From positions 1 to 49,378 of the forward strand of contig JAKBAA010000014.1 of the NCBI GenBank assembly GCA_021809425.1: a DNA stretch of 49,378 nucleotides, given 5' to 3'. The translations under genes were made by a program, and so were the position numbers. Shown here piece after piece: positions 32,836-41,615 of this stretch. Below the pieces are notes generated by a model. The model did no database searches. It had not been told where the DNA came from and was given only the letters and a program-made list of their open reading frames with translations. The stretch is from Actinomycetes bacterium. GTDB taxonomy: Bacteria; Actinomycetota; Acidimicrobiia; Acidimicrobiales; Bog-793. Positions within the stretch are counted from its first letter, which is position 1. Each line of letters opens with the position of its first letter.

Positions 32836-33273
32836 GTGGAGCACACCGCCGAGGTGATGGTCGTCGCGGCCCCACCGGAGCGTTGCTTCGAGGTGGTCGC
32901 CGACGTCGCTGCCTACCCGAGCTGGGTGGCCGACGTGAAGGAGGTCCGGGTCCTCGAGCGGGACGAGCTGGGACGGGCGACGACGGTGTCGTTCCGCGCC
33001 GGGGCGTTCGGGCGGAGCACGAGCTATGTGCTCGTCTACGACTACTCGGCCGCCCCGGGCGAGCTGAGCTGGCGTCAGAAGGACGGTGACCTGACGAACC
33101 GGCTGGACGGCCGGTACCGGTTCCGCCCCGGCGCCGACGGGGCGACGGAGGTGCACTACGAGCTCGCGGTCGAGCTGCGGGTGCCCATCCCGGGCTTCGT
33201 CAAGCGGCGGGCCGAGGGGCACATCCTCCACGCGGCGGTACGTGACCTGAAGGCGCGGGTGGAGGGCAGCTGA
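32836..33273 (+). CDS. SRPBCC / polyketide cyclase-like protein
   Basis: This protein of about 145 residues has a START-like helix-grip fold typical of the COQ10/cyclase group: AEVMVVAAPPERCFEVVADVAAYPSWVADVKEVRVLE at the N-terminus, then VSFRAGAFGRSTSYVLVYDYSA, and a long closing helix (KRRAEGHILHAAVRDLKARVEG). Such proteins bind hydrophobic ligands; the ligand is not known. GTG 32836 is chosen over upstream starts because GAGGAGGGA (32821-32829) lies 6 bases ahead and the domain starts at once. Its TGA overlaps the proposed CTG start of the next gene. Confidence 0.85.
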   Translation: MEHTAEVMVVAAPPERCFEVVADVAAYPSWVADVKEVRVLERDELGRATTVSFRAGAFGRSTSYVLVYDYSAAPGELSWRQKDGDLTNRLDGRYRFRPGADGATEVHYELAVELRVPIPGFVKRRAEGHILHAAVRDLKARVEGS

Positions 33274-34010
33274 GGGTCGGCGTCGTCCTGCCGGCGTTCC
33301 AGCGGTCGGCCGAGCCCGCCCTGGCGGCGCTCGCGTCGGCCGAGGCTGCCGGGGTGCACGGGTGCTTCTGCTACGACCACCTGTGGCCGCTCGGCTCGCC
33401 CGGCCGGCCGGCCCTGGCCCCGTTCCCGCTGCTCGCCCTGCTCGCCCGCCACCGCCGCCGGGTCGTGCTCGGCACCCTCGTGGCCCGCGTCGGCCTGACG
33501 CCCGACGACGTGCTCGAGGCCGAGGTGGCCACGATGGTCGGGCTCACCGGGGGCGCCTTCGTGGCGGGCCTCGGCACGGGCGACGCCAAGAGCGCACCGG
33601 AGCACGTCGCCTACGGGATCCCGTTCCCGCCGGCCGGCGAGCGGCGCGACCGGCTGGCCCGCCTGGCGCGGCGGCTCCGGGAGGCCGGCACGACCACCTG
33701 GGTGGGGGGCGGGTCGGCCTCGACCAACGCCGTCGCCCGCGAGCTGGGGGTTGCGCTCAACCTGTGGGCCGTCCCCGCCGCCGTCGTCGCCGCGGCGGCA
33801 GGGACCGGCGAGGTGACCTGGGGCGGGACGCTTCCCGACGACCCTGGTCAGGCGGGCGCCCTCCTGGCCGACCTGGCGGCGGCCGGCGCCTCGTGGGCCG
33901 TGGTGGGCTGGCCGGGCAGCATCGACCCCGTCGTGGCCGCCGCCGAGGCAGGCGGGGTGGCCCTCCTTCGGGACCCGCTCGCTCCTCCAGGCCAAGGAGC
34001 GATTGGGTAG
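33270..34010 (+). CDS. luciferase-like (LLM) oxidoreductase, probably with a CTG start
   Basis: This protein of about 246 residues belongs to the luciferase-like monooxygenase family, many of whose actinobacterial members use F420 or FMN. The expected N-terminal strand is RVGVVLPAFQ followed by ALASAEAAGVHGCFCYDHLWPLGSP; later come GTLVARVGLTPDDVLEAEVATMVGLTGGAFVAGLGTGD. The only start-like codon ahead of the first strand is CTG at 33270, which overlaps the stop of the SRPBCC gene (CTGA) and has GGAGGG 3 bases ahead. GTG 33354 would cut off 28 conserved residues. Cofactor choice cannot be read directly. Confidence 0.75.
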   Translation: MRVGVVLPAFQRSAEPALAALASAEAAGVHGCFCYDHLWPLGSPGRPALAPFPLLALLARHRRRVVLGTLVARVGLTPDDVLEAEVATMVGLTGGAFVAGLGTGDAKSAPEHVAYGIPFPPAGERRDRLARLARRLREAGTTTWVGGGSASTNAVARELGVALNLWAVPAAVVAAAAGTGEVTWGGTLPDDPGQAGALLADLAAAGASWAVVGWPGSIDPVVAAAEAGGVALLRDPLAPPGQGAIG

Positions 34011-34019
34011 CCTTCGGCG

Positions 34020-35222
34020 ATGGAGCTTCGCCGGATCACCAACTTGCCGCCGTACGTCTTCGAGGAGATCAACACCTTGAAGGCGGCCGCACGGCGAGCC
34101 GGCGAGGACGTCATCGACCTCGGCTTCGGCAACCCGGACATCCCCTCCCCGGACGTCGCCGTCGAGAAGCTCGCCGAGGCTGCGCACAACTCGCGCAACC
34201 ACCGGTACTCGTCCTCCCGGGGCATCCCGAAGCTCCGCCAGGCCATCGTCGACCTGTACCTGCGCCGCTTCGGCGTCACCCTCGACCCCGAGCGGGAGGT
34301 GGTGACGACCATCGGCGCGAAGGAGGGGCTGTCGCACCTCATGTGGATCCTGGTCGGGCCCGGTGACACCGCCCTCGTGCCGTCGCCGTCCTACCCCATC
34401 CACATCTACGCCCCCCTGTTCGCCGGGGCGGACGTACGCATGGTCCGCCTCGAGGGGCTGGGCTCGATCGACGGCGAGGCCGGGGCGGGGGAGGCCTTCT
34501 TCGCCAACCTGGTGGAGGCGTGGGAGTCGGCCTGGCCGAAGCCGAAGGTGGTCATCTTCTCGTTCCCCCACAACCCGACCACCGCCTGCATCGACCTCGG
34601 CACGATGAGCCGGCTGGTCGACTTCGCCCGCGAGCACGAGGTCCTGCTCGTCCACGACTTCGCCTATGCCGAGACCGCCTTCGACGGCTACCGCCCGCCG
34701 TCCATCCTGGAGGTGCCCGGTGCCACCGAGGTGGCGGTGGAGCTGTACACGCTGACCAAGTCGTTCTCGATGGCCGGTTGGCGGGTGGCCTTCCTGCTCG
34801 GCAACGCCGAGGTGGTCGCCGGGCTGACCAAGCTGAAGAGCTACCTCGACTACGGGACGTTCCAGCCGATCCAGATCGCCTCGATCGTGGCGATGAACGA
34901 GGCGCCGGAGTACCCGAAGGCGGTAAACGCCATCTACGAGAGCCGCCGGGACGCCCTGTGCGACGGGCTCGACCGGATCGGCTGGCACGTGCCGCGGCCG
35001 AAGGGGACCATGTTCTGCTGGGCGCCCATCCCGGAGCCGTACGCGGACATGGGCTCGCTCGAGTTCGCCAAGCTGCTGCTCCGCGAGGCGAAGGTAGCGA
35101 CCTCGCCGGGGGTCGGCTTCGGACCGGGCGGCGACGGGTTCGTCCGGTTCGCCCTGATCGAGAACGAGCAGCGGGTCGCCCAGGGCATCCGCAGCCTGCG
35201 CCGGGCGCTGACCCGGCTGTAG
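34020..35222 (+). CDS. class I/II PLP-dependent aminotransferase (AlaC-like)
   Basis: This 400-residue fold-type I aminotransferase has ITNLPPYVFEEINTLKAAARRAGEDVIDLGFGNPD at its N-terminus, strongly like E. coli AlaC-type glutamate-pyruvate transaminases. The PLP motifs are SPSYPIH, FPHNPTTACI (N-P), DFAYAETAF and the lysine in YTLTKSFSMAGWR. RFALIENEQR near the end carries the substrate-carboxylate arginine. The most likely reaction is pyruvate to alanine; aspartate or other acceptors are possible. It is 9 bases downstream of the LLM gene. Confidence 0.9.
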   Translation: MELRRITNLPPYVFEEINTLKAAARRAGEDVIDLGFGNPDIPSPDVAVEKLAEAAHNSRNHRYSSSRGIPKLRQAIVDLYLRRFGVTLDPEREVVTTIGAKEGLSHLMWILVGPGDTALVPSPSYPIHIYAPLFAGADVRMVRLEGLGSIDGEAGAGEAFFANLVEAWESAWPKPKVVIFSFPHNPTTACIDLGTMSRLVDFAREHEVLLVHDFAYAETAFDGYRPPSILEVPGATEVAVELYTLTKSFSMAGWRVAFLLGNAEVVAGLTKLKSYLDYGTFQPIQIASIVAMNEAPEYPKAVNAIYESRRDALCDGLDRIGWHVPRPKGTMFCWAPIPEPYADMGSLEFAKLLLREAKVATSPGVGFGPGGDGFVRFALIENEQRVAQGIRSLRRALTRL

Positions 35223-35237
35223 GCGGCGGGGCCCGCT

Positions 35238-35278
35238 GCGCCGCGCCGCGGCGAGCCCGACCGGGCCGGGCGCGGCGC
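35238..35278 (+). terminator. possible long-loop terminator after the aminotransferase gene
   Basis: A 10-bp inverted repeat (GCGCCGCGCC / GGCGCGGCGC) with a 21-base loop starts 15 bases after the aminotransferase stop and ends before the nrdJ promoter. There is no T-run. In DNA this GC-rich such symmetry can arise by chance, so the call is weak. Confidence 0.3.
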
Positions 35279-35307
35279 GCGAACGCGTTCCTGCAGGTAC
35301 CTCCCCG

Positions 35308-35337
35308 TTGACAGCCGCGTAACTACGGTGTTGTAAT
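35308..35337 (+). promoter_or_regulatory. sigma-70-type promoter of nrdJ
   Basis: A perfect -35 TTGACA (35308-35313) is followed after 17 bases by TTGTAA, or after 18 by TGTAAT (35332-35337). This is the clearest AT-rich promoter-like block in the region and lies 127 bases before the nrdJ ATG. Confidence 0.65.
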
Positions 35338-35342
35338 TGCTG

Positions 35343-35384
35343 CTCATCTGGTAGTGGCCCCGTCCGACGCCACTACATCTTGTG
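35343..35384 (+). promoter_or_regulatory. pair of NrdR-like boxes upstream of nrdJ
   Basis: CACTACATCTTGTG (35371-35384) matches the NrdR box core CACTATATATAGTG at 11 of 14 positions. A second, inverted site at 35343-35357 keeps the CCACTAC half (on the minus strand) but is otherwise weak. Centre spacing is about 28 bases, slightly less than the roughly three helical turns usual for NrdR. NrdR is an ATP/dATP-sensing repressor of ribonucleotide reductase genes, so control of nrdJ is plausible. Confidence 0.5.
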
Positions 35385-35463
35385 CCCCCGCTCCAGGCGG
35401 GGCGCCGGCCAGGTCAGACGGGACGAACGGCGTCGGCGCGGCGCCGGAGGGAGGCACAGGGCG

Positions 35464-38259
35464 ATGGCGGTCACGAGCGAGCGGATCGACCTCGGGGTAC
35501 GTCGTCACTTCACGGTCGCCGGTCAGCATCCCTACGACGCCTTCTCGTGGGAGCGGCGCGACTCGCGCATCAGCGACTACCGCACCGGTGCGGTCGCCTT
35601 CGAGCAGCTCGGCGTCGAGGTGCCGGCCACCTGGAGCATGAACGCCACGAACATCCTCGCCCAGAAGTACTTCCGGGGCACCCTCGGCACCGCCGAGCGC
35701 GAGACGTCGCTGCGCCAGGTGGTCGATCGGGTCGTCGACACGATCACCGCCTGGGGGCTCCAGGACGGGTACTTCGCCGACGCCGCCGAGGCGTCGACCT
35801 TCAGCGACGAGCTGAAGTGGCTCATCGTGGCCCAGCGGGCGGCCTTCAACTCGCCGGTCTGGTTCAACATCGGCGTCCAGGGCGTCCCCCAGCAGGCCTC
35901 CGCCTGCTTCATCCTCGCCGTCGACGACTCGATGGACGCGATCCTCAACTGGTACGTCGAGGAGGGGACCATCTTCAAGGGCGGCTCGGGCTCGGGGGTG
36001 AACCTGTCCCGGATCCGCGGCTCACGTGAGCTGCTCCGCGGGGGCGGCACGGCATCGGGCCCGGTCAGCTTCATGCGCGGCGCCGACGCCTCGGCAGGCA
36101 CGATCAAGTCGGGCGGCAAGACCCGCCGGGCGGCGAAGATGGTCATCCTCGACGCCGACCACCCGGACGTGCGGGAGTTCGTCTGGTGCAAGGCGCGCGA
36201 GGAGCGCAAGGCCCGCGCCCTTGCTGCCTCCGGGTTCGACATGGACCTCGACGGCGTCGACAGCCACTCGGTGCAGTACCAGAACGCCAACAACTCGGTG
36301 CGGGTGAGCGACGAGTTCATGCGTGCCGTCCTCGAGGACCGCCCGTGGGACCTCGTGGCGCGGACGACGGGCGAGGCGATCGAGACGGTGCCTGCCCGGA
36401 CGCTGTTCCGTGAGATCGCCCAGGCGGCCTGGGAGTGCGCCGACCCGGGGCTCCAGTACGACACGACGATCAACCGGTGGCACACGGCGCCGAACACCGG
36501 TCGGATCACGGCGAGCAACCCGTGCAGCGAGTACGTCCACCTGGACAACAGCGCCTGCAACCTCGCCAGCCTGAACCTGCTGGCGTTCCTCGACGAGGCG
36601 GGCCACTTCGACGTCGAGGGGTTCAAGGCGGCCGTCCAGACCGTGCTGATCGCCCAGGAGATCCTCGTCGGCAACGCCGACTACCCGACCGACAAGATCG
36701 GCGAGACGACCCGCGCCTTCCGCCAGCTCGGCCTCGGCTACGCCAACCTCGGCGCCATGCTGATGGCGCTCGGGCTCGCCTACGACTCGGACGCCGCCCG
36801 CGCCCTCACGGCGGCGGTGACGGCGGTCATGACCGGTCACGCCTACGCCACCTCGGCACGCATGGCGGCCCGGATGGGGCCGTTCTCCGGCTTCCACGCG
36901 AATGCCGAGCCGATGACGGAGGTGCTCCGCATGCACCGACGGGCCACCTCGGAGATCGACGGGTCGCTCGTCCCGGCCGACCTCGTGACGGCCGCCCGGC
37001 GCGCCTGGGACGAGGCGGTCGAGCTCGGCGAGGTGCACGGTGTGCGCAACGCCCAGGCGACCGTGCTCGCACCGACCGGGACGATCAGCTTCCTGATGGA
37101 CTGCGACACGACCGGCATCGAGCCGGACCTCGGTCTCGTGAAGACGAAGAAGCTCGTCGGCGGCGGTACCATGTCGATCGTCAACCAGACGATCCCGCGG
37201 GCGCTTCGCCGCCTCGGCTACGGCGACGACCAGGTGGCCGAGATCGTGGCGTACATCGACGAGCACAAGTCGATCCTCGGCGCCCCGCACGTGCGGGCCG
37301 AGCACCTGCCCGTGTTCGCCTGCTCCATGGGCGACAACACGATCCACTACCTCGGCCACGTGAAGATGATGGCCGCTGCCCAGCCGTTCATCTCGGGCGC
37401 CATCTCGAAGACGGTCAACATGCCCGAGGACGTCACCGTCGAGGACGTCGAGCGCCTCCACATCGACGCCTGGCGGATGGGCCTCAAGGCCGTGGCCATC
37501 TACCGGGACAACTGCAAGGTCGCGCAGCCCCTCTCGACCACGAAGAAGGACGGCGCCGAGGCACCGTCGCCGGTCGCGACGGCAGAGGCCGACCAGCTGC
37601 GCTCCCGGGTTGCCGAGCTCGAAGCGCGTCTTGTCGACCACGTGCCGGCACCGGCGCCCACCTCCCGCACGCGCCTCCCGCGCCGCCGCCGCTCCAGCAC
37701 CTTCGCCTTCCGCGTCGCCGACTGCGAGGGCTACGTCACCGTCGGCGAGTACGAGGACGGCCGCCCGGGCGAGGTGTTCATGAAGGTGTCCAAGCAGGGC
37801 TCCACCCTTTCGGGCGTGATGGACGCCTTCTCGATCGCCGTCAGCCTCGGCCTGCAGCACGGCGTCCCGCTGTCGACGTTCGTGCGCAAGTACACCAACA
37901 TGCGCTTCGAGCCCGCCGGCATCACCGACGACGCCGACCTGCGCCTCGCCTCGAGCCTCGTCGACTACATCTTCCGCCGCCTCGCCCTCGACTACCTGAG
38001 CGAGGACGAGCGGATCGAGCTCGGCGTGCTGTCGACGGGGGAGCGGACCCAGCAGACCCTTCCCGGCCTCGAGGACATCGCCCTCGGCAGTGCCGCCCGG
38101 GAGGACGGCGAGCGCTTCGGCGAGGGTGGCGACGCCGCCGTGGCGCCCGCCGCCGAGAGCCGGGACGCCCCGTTCTGCTACGCCTGCGGCAACGTCATGC
38201 AGCGTGCCGGCTCCTGCTACGCCTGCCCGAGCTGTGGGGCGACGAGCGGCTGCTCGTAG
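35464..38259 (+). CDS. nrdJ: adenosylcobalamin-dependent (class II) ribonucleotide reductase
   Basis: This 931-residue B12-dependent enzyme reduces ribonucleotides to deoxyribonucleotides without oxygen-dependent radical generation. Domain features in order: NSPVWFNIGVQG, ACFILAVDDSMDAI, KGGSGSGVNLSRIRG, the finger-loop region with NPCSEYVHLDNSACNLASLNL (active-site Asn/Cys/Glu), APTGTISFLMDCDTTGIEP, then a TSCPD-type domain (VADCEGYVTVGEYEDGRPGEVFMKV) and a C-terminal cysteine cluster (CYACGNVMQRAGSCYACPSCG) that re-reduces the active site. ATG 35464 is chosen because MAVTSERIDLGVRRHFT is family-like; the upstream in-frame start at 35380 would begin inside the NrdR box. I saw no cobalamin riboswitch element. 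Confidence 0.96.
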   Translation: MAVTSERIDLGVRRHFTVAGQHPYDAFSWERRDSRISDYRTGAVAFEQLGVEVPATWSMNATNILAQKYFRGTLGTAERETSLRQVVDRVVDTITAWGLQDGYFADAAEASTFSDELKWLIVAQRAAFNSPVWFNIGVQGVPQQASACFILAVDDSMDAILNWYVEEGTIFKGGSGSGVNLSRIRGSRELLRGGGTASGPVSFMRGADASAGTIKSGGKTRRAAKMVILDADHPDVREFVWCKAREERKARALAASGFDMDLDGVDSHSVQYQNANNSVRVSDEFMRAVLEDRPWDLVARTTGEAIETVPARTLFREIAQAAWECADPGLQYDTTINRWHTAPNTGRITASNPCSEYVHLDNSACNLASLNLLAFLDEAGHFDVEGFKAAVQTVLIAQEILVGNADYPTDKIGETTRAFRQLGLGYANLGAMLMALGLAYDSDAARALTAAVTAVMTGHAYATSARMAARMGPFSGFHANAEPMTEVLRMHRRATSEIDGSLVPADLVTAARRAWDEAVELGEVHGVRNAQATVLAPTGTISFLMDCDTTGIEPDLGLVKTKKLVGGGTMSIVNQTIPRALRRLGYGDDQVAEIVAYIDEHKSILGAPHVRAEHLPVFACSMGDNTIHYLGHVKMMAAAQPFISGAISKTVNMPEDVTVEDVERLHIDAWRMGLKAVAIYRDNCKVAQPLSTTKKDGAEAPSPVATAEADQLRSRVAELEARLVDHVPAPAPTSRTRLPRRRRSSTFAFRVADCEGYVTVGEYEDGRPGEVFMKVSKQGSTLSGVMDAFSIAVSLGLQHGVPLSTFVRKYTNMRFEPAGITDDADLRLASSLVDYIFRRLALDYLSEDERIELGVLSTGERTQQTLPGLEDIALGSAAREDGERFGEGGDAAVAPAAESRDAPFCYACGNVMQRAGSCYACPSCGATSGCS

Positions 38260-38274
38260 CGCAAGGTCGCACCG

Positions 38275-39672
38275 CTACGCCGAGGCGTCGACCGTTGCGC
38301 CGTCCGTGTGCGTCGACACTCGGTAGGTGCTGCGCGCATAGGCGTCGTACGGCGCAGGTGCCACCGTCGCCCGCAGCGCCACCTGCACGTGGGGCTCTAT
38401 CGCCGGCTTGGAGGAGTTCGGCCGCTCGCCCCACAGAACCTGCACCTCGGCGCCGGTCGCCGCGTGCTCCGTCTCGACGGCCGCGAGCGACACGAAGGCC
38501 TTCTCGTTGTAGATGTAGCCGCAGTCGAGCGAGATGCCGATCGGCGTACCGTCCAGGTCGAGGACCTGGTCGACCTGGTACAGCGCATAACGGGACTTCG
38601 GCCACTCCATGAACTTGGCTGACAGCTCTGGCCCGAGCTGGCTGAGCATCGCGTTCGCGACGTCGTCGCGGTTCCAGACGAGCGTGACCTTCTGGCGTGA
38701 CGGTCGCTCGGCGAGCCGCTGCAGCGCTTCCCGACCCGGGAACTCGTGATCGAAGGCCACGATCGGCCCGTACCCGAGATCAAACGGGGTGACGTAGAAG
38801 TCCTCGATATTGGACGAGACGAAGCTGCCCCCGAGTGCGCCAGCATGCTCCGCCGGGCACCAGGAACGGAAGGCCTCCATCCCCTCGCCGCTGAAGATGG
38901 CCGGAAGCGGTGACGGGATCCAGCCGGACTCGAGGTTCGCCGTGGCGTACGCCCTCGAGCCGGCCGGCAGGATGCCGTGCTCGGAGCCCGCCTCGAGGAT
39001 CGCGGCGCGTACAGCCTCGCCGTTCTCGTACGGGCCGAACAGTTCGAAGCCCGGCTGCCCTGCCATGCCGTGGCGTAGGGCCCGAACCTCCAACCCGGCG
39101 ATCCGAAAGCGGGTCATGTGGAAGAACCGCACCTCAGGCACGGTGTGCCCACTGGCCGTTTCGAGGATCTTCGCGGCGGACGGCCCCTGCACCTCGAACC
39201 GAAACAGCTTGGGCGGGCCCGAGCGTGCGAACGAGTTCTCGTCCCGCTCGATGCTCACGTCGTAGCCGCCGGTCGCCGCATGGTACTGCACCCAGTCCAC
39301 GACGAGGGACGAAGGGCTCACGAAGTCGAGCTCGTCCTCGGCCAGGAAGAAGAGGATGCCGTCACCGACGAGATATCCCTCGTGATTGGTCAGCACGAGC
39401 TGCTTCGCAACGTCCGGGCGGAAGCGGGAGAAGTTGTTGGCCCCGAGCTCCGCGAAGACTCGAAGCGCATCCGAGCCCCTGATGAAGAGATCGGTCATGT
39501 GGTGCGACTGGTCGAGCAGCGATGCCGTCTCACGCCACGCGCGCTGCTCCGAGCGCCAGTTGCTGAACTCGGGCTTCACCGGGAACTGATAGGGCAGGGC
39601 GGGGTTGTTCCTCAGGTATTCGACGGCGCCACCTGCTCCTGCGACGGCGTCCTGCAGACTCTTCGTGCTCAC
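38275..39672 (-). CDS. LigM/DesA-type tetrahydrofolate-dependent aryl O-demethylase
   Basis: This 465-residue GcvT-fold protein belongs to the aromatic O-demethylase branch, which moves a methyl group from an aryl methyl ether to tetrahydrofolate. Signature blocks are KPEFSNWRSEQRAWRETASLLDQSHHMTDLFIRG (residues 33-66), YLVGDGILFFLAEDEL, VQYHAATGGYDV, RHGMAGQPGFELFGPYE (200-216), LESGWIPSPLPAIFSGE (247-263), GGSFVSSNIEDFYVTPFDLGYGP and the closing VLWGE and EPHVQVALRATVAPAPYD. These blocks line up with LigM (3-O-methylgallate/vanillate) and DesA (syringate). The exact methoxy substrate is unknown. It is the last gene of the minus-strand catabolic cluster, 159 bases after the GMC oxidase, and ends 15 bases from the nrdJ stop. 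Confidence 0.88.
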   Translation of the reverse strand: MSTKSLQDAVAGAGGAVEYLRNNPALPYQFPVKPEFSNWRSEQRAWRETASLLDQSHHMTDLFIRGSDALRVFAELGANNFSRFRPDVAKQLVLTNHEGYLVGDGILFFLAEDELDFVSPSSLVVDWVQYHAATGGYDVSIERDENSFARSGPPKLFRFEVQGPSAAKILETASGHTVPEVRFFHMTRFRIAGLEVRALRHGMAGQPGFELFGPYENGEAVRAAILEAGSEHGILPAGSRAYATANLESGWIPSPLPAIFSGEGMEAFRSWCPAEHAGALGGSFVSSNIEDFYVTPFDLGYGPIVAFDHEFPGREALQRLAERPSRQKVTLVWNRDDVANAMLSQLGPELSAKFMEWPKSRYALYQVDQVLDLDGTPIGISLDCGYIYNEKAFVSLAAVETEHAATGAEVQVLWGERPNSSKPAIEPHVQVALRATVAPAPYDAYARSTYRVSTHTDGATVDASA

Positions 39673-39831
39673 GCTTCCTCCACCTCTCGGTCATTGCCGG
39701 ATCGCGACGGCGCGCTGACGCGCAACGCCGTGACCACGGTGCTCGAATGCTTGGTGCGCGCTCCGCCGCTCACCACGGCGGCATGCCTCCACGGGGCGCT
39801 CGCCTCCGCGGATCTGCAGCGCCTCGTGCTT

Positions 39832-41499
39832 CTACGAGCCGCTTGTCCTGTGGCCACCACCGGCGACGTGCTCGCACGCCCGCGCCGTCAACGCCATGAT
39901 GGTCAGCGTCGGTCCCACGGCACCGGTCGACACGAAGGAGCTCGCGTCCGTCACGTAGAGGTTCGGGACCTCCCAGGCCTGGTTCCACGCGTTCAGAACG
40001 GACTTCATCGGATCGCTCCCCATGCGTGCACCACCGCACTCATGGATGGCGGCGCCCATCGCGAGGCTCTTCCGGAAGGCGAGCCGGAAGACGATGCGGC
40101 TCAGAGGATCGGCGTCCGGCCACACGTCCTTCGAGTCGAGCCCGAGCGCCGAGCCTACGAAGTTGACCCGATAGCCGCAGGCTTCGGACATCGCGCGAAG
40201 CCCGGCGACCTGTGCGTGCATCTGGGAGCGCTCCTCGTCAGTGATCGCCAACCGGACCCGAGGAATCGGAACGCCCCAGCGGTCCCGGCGCGACGCATGC
40301 AGCGTGATCCGGTTGTCGAAGTACGGGCGCATGGCGCCGAACCCCATGAGCCCCACAATGCCTCCGTGGCTCGACGGCACCGGAAGGCGGCCGATCGTGC
40401 CCTGGACCGCCCAGCCGTGCGGCGCGTCTCCCCCGGGGCCCCTCTGGTCTCCCTGGACCTGGGGAAGGTACACGCCGCCGATCGGCGCGTAGTACGGGTC
40501 GGGCGGGGCCGGGTCGGCACTCTCGAAGCCCGGATGCGCAGGGTCCTCGCCGAACAGAAGGCTCGGGGTCTGGTCCATGAAGTAGCGACCGAGCAGTCCT
40601 GAGCCGTTGGCGAGGCCGTTCGGGTGCCCGGAGCACTTCGAGTTGAGGAGCACACGGACCGACTCGATCGTCGAAGCGCACAGCATCACGACCCCACCGA
40701 AGGCACGATGCTCCCTTCGCGACAGGCGGTCGACGAAGACCACACCGTCGGCACGACCAACCTGCTCGTTCATCGTCACCCGCCTCACGACGGCATCGGT
40801 GCGCAACGTGAGACGGCCTGTCCGACGGGCCGCCACGATCCCGAGCGGAACTCGCTCGAGGTTGGGCGCGGCGTACCGCCACGGGATCACGCGACGGCTC
40901 GGCCAGCGCGCCTCGATGCCTGACTTGAATGCCTTCTCCGCCTCGGTCAGGAGCGACGGGCCGCGGTAGACGCCGTCCGGCAGGTTCGGCAATTGCTCCT
41001 CGGTCCCGTAGACCCCGAGGAAGCGCTCGACGCGGTCGTAGTACGGGGCGAGGTCCGCGTACGAGATGGGCCAGTCGACGCCGCCAGGCTCGTGCCCGGC
41101 ACCCTTGAAGTCGATGTCCGAGGCCCGGAGCAGCACCCTCCCGTAGGAGTGCAGCCGACCACCGAGCTGGCGACCACGGATCCAGAGGAAGTCATTGCCA
41201 TCCACGACGTAGGGATGCTCCCAGTCGTTGACGAGAAACGGGCTCGTCTGATCCTTGAACATCGCGCGGCGAGCCTGGACGTACTGGCCCCGGAGACTCG
41301 CGCGCAACCGACCCCCGAGGTTGATGCTCATTGCCGTTGGTGCCGCCGGCGTCGGCGGCACGAAATCCGCCTCCTGCAGGTCTCGGCCGGCCTCGAGCAG
41401 CAGCACGTCGAGCCCCCGTTCGGTGAGCTCCTTGACCGCGATGCTGCCGGCAGCGCCGGATCCGACGACGATGGCGTCGTATCGCTTCTCATAATTCAT
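39832..41499 (-). CDS. GMC-family FAD-dependent oxidoreductase (candidate glycoside 3-oxidase)
   Basis: This 555-residue flavoenzyme has the FAD-binding VVGSGAAGS near residue 12, LLEAG, the GRQLGGRLHSYGRVLLRASDIDF segment, the second dinucleotide strand LCASTIESVRVLLNS, and a C-terminal GMC block: IHECGGARMG (His486), VPNLYVTDASSF and GPTLTIMALTARA. The His is kept but the Asn usual before PTLT is Gly here. The family contains pyranose/glycoside oxidases and dehydrogenases, including CarA, which oxidises C-glycosides at C3. Because the C-glycoside deglycosidase-like genes follow in the cluster, 3-oxidation of a glycoside is the best guess. ATG 41499 is used; an upstream ATG at 41553 adds a non-conserved basic stretch. 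Confidence 0.85.
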   Translation of the reverse strand: MNYEKRYDAIVVGSGAAGSIAVKELTERGLDVLLLEAGRDLQEADFVPPTPAAPTAMSINLGGRLRASLRGQYVQARRAMFKDQTSPFLVNDWEHPYVVDGNDFLWIRGRQLGGRLHSYGRVLLRASDIDFKGAGHEPGGVDWPISYADLAPYYDRVERFLGVYGTEEQLPNLPDGVYRGPSLLTEAEKAFKSGIEARWPSRRVIPWRYAAPNLERVPLGIVAARRTGRLTLRTDAVVRRVTMNEQVGRADGVVFVDRLSRREHRAFGGVVMLCASTIESVRVLLNSKCSGHPNGLANGSGLLGRYFMDQTPSLLFGEDPAHPGFESADPAPPDPYYAPIGGVYLPQVQGDQRGPGGDAPHGWAVQGTIGRLPVPSSHGGIVGLMGFGAMRPYFDNRITLHASRRDRWGVPIPRVRLAITDEERSQMHAQVAGLRAMSEACGYRVNFVGSALGLDSKDVWPDADPLSRIVFRLAFRKSLAMGAAIHECGGARMGSDPMKSVLNAWNQAWEVPNLYVTDASSFVSTGAVGPTLTIMALTARACEHVAGGGHRTSGS

Positions 41500-41615
41500 C
41501 TTCTCACGACCGCCTCGCCGTCTCCCTGCGATGCGTGGTCGCCGGCAGTCCACCTGCCGACGACCACGTCATCGGATTGATCCCTTGCTCGCTGGACGCT
41601 CTGGAGCGGGTTCGC

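Noticed and set aside
35223-35463. Cobalamin riboswitch ahead of nrdJ
   Set aside because: I looked for a B12-box-like sequence and the usual long leader and saw neither. A covariance search would be decisive.
39673-39831. Possible gene between the O-demethylase and GMC genes
   Set aside because: The 159-base gap has only short antisense frames without a ribosome site.
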